DNA from: Gorsachius magnificus
Taxonomy: Eukaryota; Chordata; Aves; Pelecaniformes; Ardeidae
Direction: 5' to 3'
Length of the DNA stretch: 64,000 bases
Assembly: GCA_034008185.1 (NCBI GenBank)
Contig: CM067089.1
Coordinates: 21,092,213-21,156,212, forward strand
A program made the position numbers and the translations under genes. Shown piece by piece: positions 60,301 through 64,000 of this stretch. A model generated the notes under the pieces. It saw nothing but the letters and a program-made list of their open reading frames with translations. It made no database searches and was not told the DNA's origin. Every line of letters begins with the position of its first letter. Within the stretch, counting starts at the first letter, position 1.

Positions 60301-63300
60301 TCCTTAGGATTGTCTGAGTGTGCCAGAGCCACGTTAGGACTGCCTTGTCTCTGGGGATGCTTAAATGAGCAAATCTCCTGAAGCTACAAGAACTGGATGT
60401 CTGCTGGCTGTAGATGCAGCTGCCCAGAGTCTGCAATCTTGTGCTCTCTGTATATCCTACGTCGAGTTATGCAGGCTTGAGCTTATTTGGAGGTATAGTG
60501 GAAGACTTTAAAGTATGATACTAATGCAGCAAAAACTTTTCTGTTTGCAGCTAAGTCACTCCCTCTGCATGAGGTAAGGCAGTATATAGTGCAGTTGGCA
60601 TGCCCATCTCTCCTATGGCATGTGGTGAGATCCAAGTCACACGTGGTATCAAAGATCTCATGTTTACCTTCAAAGAAGCGTAGCTCTTCAGCCCAGCGTA
60701 ACGGATAGCTGAGTACTTCTCGCTTGCTTTGGTTGCTTCATTTGCTTTGGTTGTCCAGGTGCTGTGAAGAGCTTGTTTCAGTCCCATCCCAAACTGCTGA
60801 GGGCAGGTCCTCTTAGGGCTTTGATTGCTTGAGTATTCAGGCCTTGTAGTGACATCTTCATGCTTGAGTATGTAAATAAGTCATCCCTGCCTTGCTATTG
60901 ACATCCAGCTGTTATTTGTAATCATATTGAAATGCACTTGCACAGCAGAAAGGATGACTGACCTCTAGTGTTTTCTAATTATAACAGTGCCTGGTAGCAT
61001 TGTTATGATTGTTTATTAGTGCAACAAATAGAAACCCTTTTAAAGTAGGGACTTAAAACTGCCATAAATATTTGCTCCTGGTGATGCTTGACATGGCAGA
61101 TCTGAGCTGCAGAGCTGTCTCTATTTTGTATTTACAAAGTATGAAGAATTTTTTTAATTATTTTTGACTGTAGGACAGGATGGGAAATGGGGAGGAAAAA
61201 GAATGTGAGATAGTTGAAAGTATTTTCTCATTTTTCTTGCTGGTTTGTTTGCTAAGAGATTGTTTGGATTTTGAGGAAAAATGAGCTGTGCAGCCTTGGG
61301 AAAATGTTTTCTTTTTCCACAGCACAGACCATGGCAGTGCAAATGTCTTGAGTAAGACCCTGGCCGATTTACTTTTAGGGCAGTGATTCTAACTCTTGGG
61401 GAGGGCTCGCCTAACTGCCCCTCTCCACTCCCCATCTTCCCCCTGAACTTAGGAGTACCACGAAGAGGGACTATCTTGTCTCTTGGGCCCACAACAATAC
61501 TGCCTCTCACATCAGTTTTGCTTTGTCTCCTGTGCTCCCAAGAGCATCCCTGTCAACAGCAGCTTTGGTAAAGACATCAGTACAGTGTGGCCAGTCAAGC
61601 CTTCTCACTTGTAATCCGTTTTCCAGCTGTCTGCCTTTAAACTTGGCAAGCCTTGCTCCAGAGGTGAACGTCACTGGTAGGGAGCTGGTGGGGAAGAGCA
61701 CAACCTCCAAATCGGGTGGGAAATTTGTCCTGTCCCATCTCCTTCCATGTTTTGGCTTTTGGGTCAAAGCCAGCTCTGGCAGGGAGGGAGGCGCTGGGTG
61801 GGAAACGGGTTGATACTTCCTAACTCACTTCAGGCAAGTCAGAAAGCCTCAGAACAAAAGGCATTTCAGTAGCTGCTATTCTGTGCCAGCTTTTATCATT
61901 CTAAGGCAACTGTAGTGAATTTCTGGTCTCCACATACCTTGTTTTTTGTCAATATGCCATGTTTTAAATGAACAAAGAAGAGAGTTTGGTAAACACATTT
62001 TGTGTCCCCCTTCCCCCTCCCGCATGATTTCCTTGCCAATGATTTGAATTAATTTAGCACTCATGAATTACAAGTACTAGCGAGAGCAAGTATTTTTGGC
62101 CTTAGGCTCTCACTGTAGCCCTCTGCCTTTCTTCCTGTGTCCACACAGTCCCAGTCCAAGAGTGTTAGGACAGAGCTGGACCTGTGGGAACTTCTGCAGC
62201 TTCTTCCTCTGCACTATCTTGGTCCGACGCTGTTGTGTGTTCTGGTTTTACGCGGTGCATGATAAGAGTGTGGCTAGCAACGTTGTTGTGGTTGGACATT
62301 GGACCACTGGCAGAGTGCCTGAACACATGTTCTGATGCCTAATATTTAATTGCATTTGAAAATCTCTTACTGACTGACTTAAAACACTGCTGAACTCCCT
62401 TTTCTATAAGCAAGAATATCTACCTACCACAGCCACGCCTCAGTTCATCGTGATATATAGGACCTGATGCAGGTCAACTGCCTGTTGAGATTGAAAGGAT
62501 CTGCTATCTGAATAAAAGTATGAGCTTTGGGTTTTAGATGGCATTGGTTACAATACATGTATATTTAAAAATGGTTGTGTCTGTCGTCTTTTCTGTCTTC
62601 CCCGCCCCCCCAGTGTAACCACATCATCTACATGACACCTCTCATACTCTCCAACTGCCCAAAAGCAATGTCTTTATTGTTTTCAAAACATAATCTGTTG
62701 GTATTTTGCCTTTGTGTCTTTCTTTGTTGTGGTTATATCACAGCCAGTGCTGTGATTTTCTTACAACCAGGTATAATTGCTTGGAATGTTCCAAAGCAAA
62801 TTTTCATTCAGCTTCAGACATACCTATGTTATTGGAACCAGGTTTTATTTGTTTGTATTTTGTCTGATATTATTCTGCCAGATTTGCCTTTTGGCAGGAA
62901 AACAATATTCAGGAAAACCAGTTCTCCTCTCCTCTGCCCCAAGAAAAAAAATTCTTTACAGAACACAAGGCAAAGCTAATGGGTAGTGGTTATTTGACAT
63001 AAAACATGTACAGTTAACGGGAAGAAAAAGCCATGGCAGCCTGTCATTTGCAGTCTATTTATGCATGTAACTAAATCTGATTTATTTGGGGCTTGAGCCA
63101 AGGAAGTAAACCGTAAGATTCCCACTGACCTAGGATTTTGGTTTGCATGTGCTCAGTGATTGAGAATGTCATTACTCTTGTCTGAGCTTGCAGGCCAAGC
63201 TCTGGTGTGAATTGCAGTTTGAGTCTGTACAAGGCGTAGTAGGACTGAACCTTTTAATCTCAAATGTGGAGAAGATGCATTGACTCCTGGGGGTTCTTAG

Positions 63301-64000
63301 CAGTACGAGAGCTGTGTCTCCCTGCTCCTGGTTGTCATCTGCACCTGGTTAAGAGTGTTGCGGCGTGACTGGGATTGAGCACTCCGCTTTGCTCCCCATC
63401 TTGTGCTGAAGAGGACCATGATGCTGAGAGTGGGTCTTCCAGGCCTGGTGCTGCTCAGAGCAGCTCTGGAGCTTTACAGGGAGATCTGAAGTGATTGGAT
63501 GCAGCCTGAGCCTGCCTACTGAATTTCAGTGTGTGCTCTTCTGGTGGCTGGGTATGTAGCAAGAGCTGTAAGACCTGTGGATTAAGTGGAATACTGTAGG
63601 AGCAATGGGCAATGCTTTGAGGACTGACTGACAGGAGTCAGTAGTGTTTCTGTGGATTTTTTCAGTAGTTTTACAGGAGAAAAGCTACCTATAAAATTAA
63701 TGGGTTTGGTCATGAAACCTTTTGGATTCAAGTACTTTGGGTCCTGTGGTCATGATGTTGGCCTAAGACTAAGAAAACCATTTTCCAGACTCTGTGTCCT
63801 CCCCTCCCCATTCCAGCCCTTGTCTTGTCCATTAATGTTACAAGCACTCTGAAGCGAGGGCTGTCTCAGAATTGCGGTCTTTGCCAGTGTTTCTAATTGC
63901 CTTTGGAGCAGATAATATAAACTAGTCCTTCCTTGCCTGGATGAATCACCCAGTCAAGGTCCCTTCCATGCTTGCGAGAAGCGTTGTTTGGGAGAGGAGG
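57336..64000 (+). other. ANTXRL: Start of ANTXR-like intron 1 (open at window end)
   Basis: At least 6.66 kb follows the exon 1 donor. I looked for an exon coding the expected SGSV...W-x-E-I-Y continuation of the VWA domain and saw none. No recognisable CR1 or LTR ends are present, and frames up to 134 codons (62.58-62.98 kb) have no family features. ANTXR genes normally have a very long first intron. Confidence 0.7.

Noticed and set aside
62575..62979. 134-codon hydrophobic frame in the ANTXR-like intron
   Set aside because: T-rich DNA gives Phe/Leu/Cys-rich translations. The expected VWA continuation motif is absent.
1..64000. CRISPR arrays, bacterial operons, phage or defence-type systems
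   Set aside because: Intron-bearing vertebrate genes, CR1 LINEs and an avian LTR show that this is bird nuclear DNA. No spaced direct-repeat array or prokaryotic gene cluster is present.

Overview
This window is vertebrate nuclear DNA, almost certainly from a bird. The evidence is GT-AG introns, CpG-island promoters, 3' ends of CR1 LINEs in both orientations, and a solo LTR of the avian ERVL-like type with an exact 5-bp target duplication. The species cannot be named from the sequence alone. The gene order RBP3 - ZNF488 - ANTXRL-like matches the block around RBP3 on human 10q11, so this looks like the orthologous single-copy locus.

Layout. 1-8.26 kb is non-coding 5' flank. 8.26-24.07 kb (+) holds a complete four-exon RBP3 (IRBP) gene. 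All splice junctions keep frame and give a predicted 1236-residue protein. The giant first exon carries repeats 1-3 and the start of repeat 4, and introns fall only in the repeat 4 part. 25-31.5 kb is the intergenic gap between the convergent 3' ends. 31.74-39.42 kb (-) holds a ZNF488/PRDM8-like gene. Three coding exons join in phase into about 537 residues, with a PR (SET-like) domain split over two exons, a C2HC finger and two C-terminal C2H2 fingers. 39.4-52.4 kb has no gene I can support. It contains a CR1 fragment, a clean solo LTR and one weak candidate exon. 52.4-57.3 kb is a broken, very GC-rich CpG-island complex with long C/G runs, and it ends at a first coding exon on + that encodes a signal peptide and the start of an anthrax-toxin-receptor-type VWA domain (ANTXRL by synteny). 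57.34-64 kb is the beginning of that gene's long first intron.

Function. RBP3 is a secreted retinoid carrier of the interphotoreceptor matrix. ZNF488 belongs to the PRDM8-like transcriptional repressor group. The ANTXR-like gene is predicted to encode a membrane protein with an extracellular VWA domain. They are neighbours by conserved synteny and not a functional pathway. The most notable points are the intact PR domain in the ZNF488 orthologue, the partial retention of S41-peptidase active-site residues in RBP3 repeat 3, the solo LTR, and a perfect 18-bp palindrome between the two CpG islands. I did not find a convincing undescribed multi-gene system.
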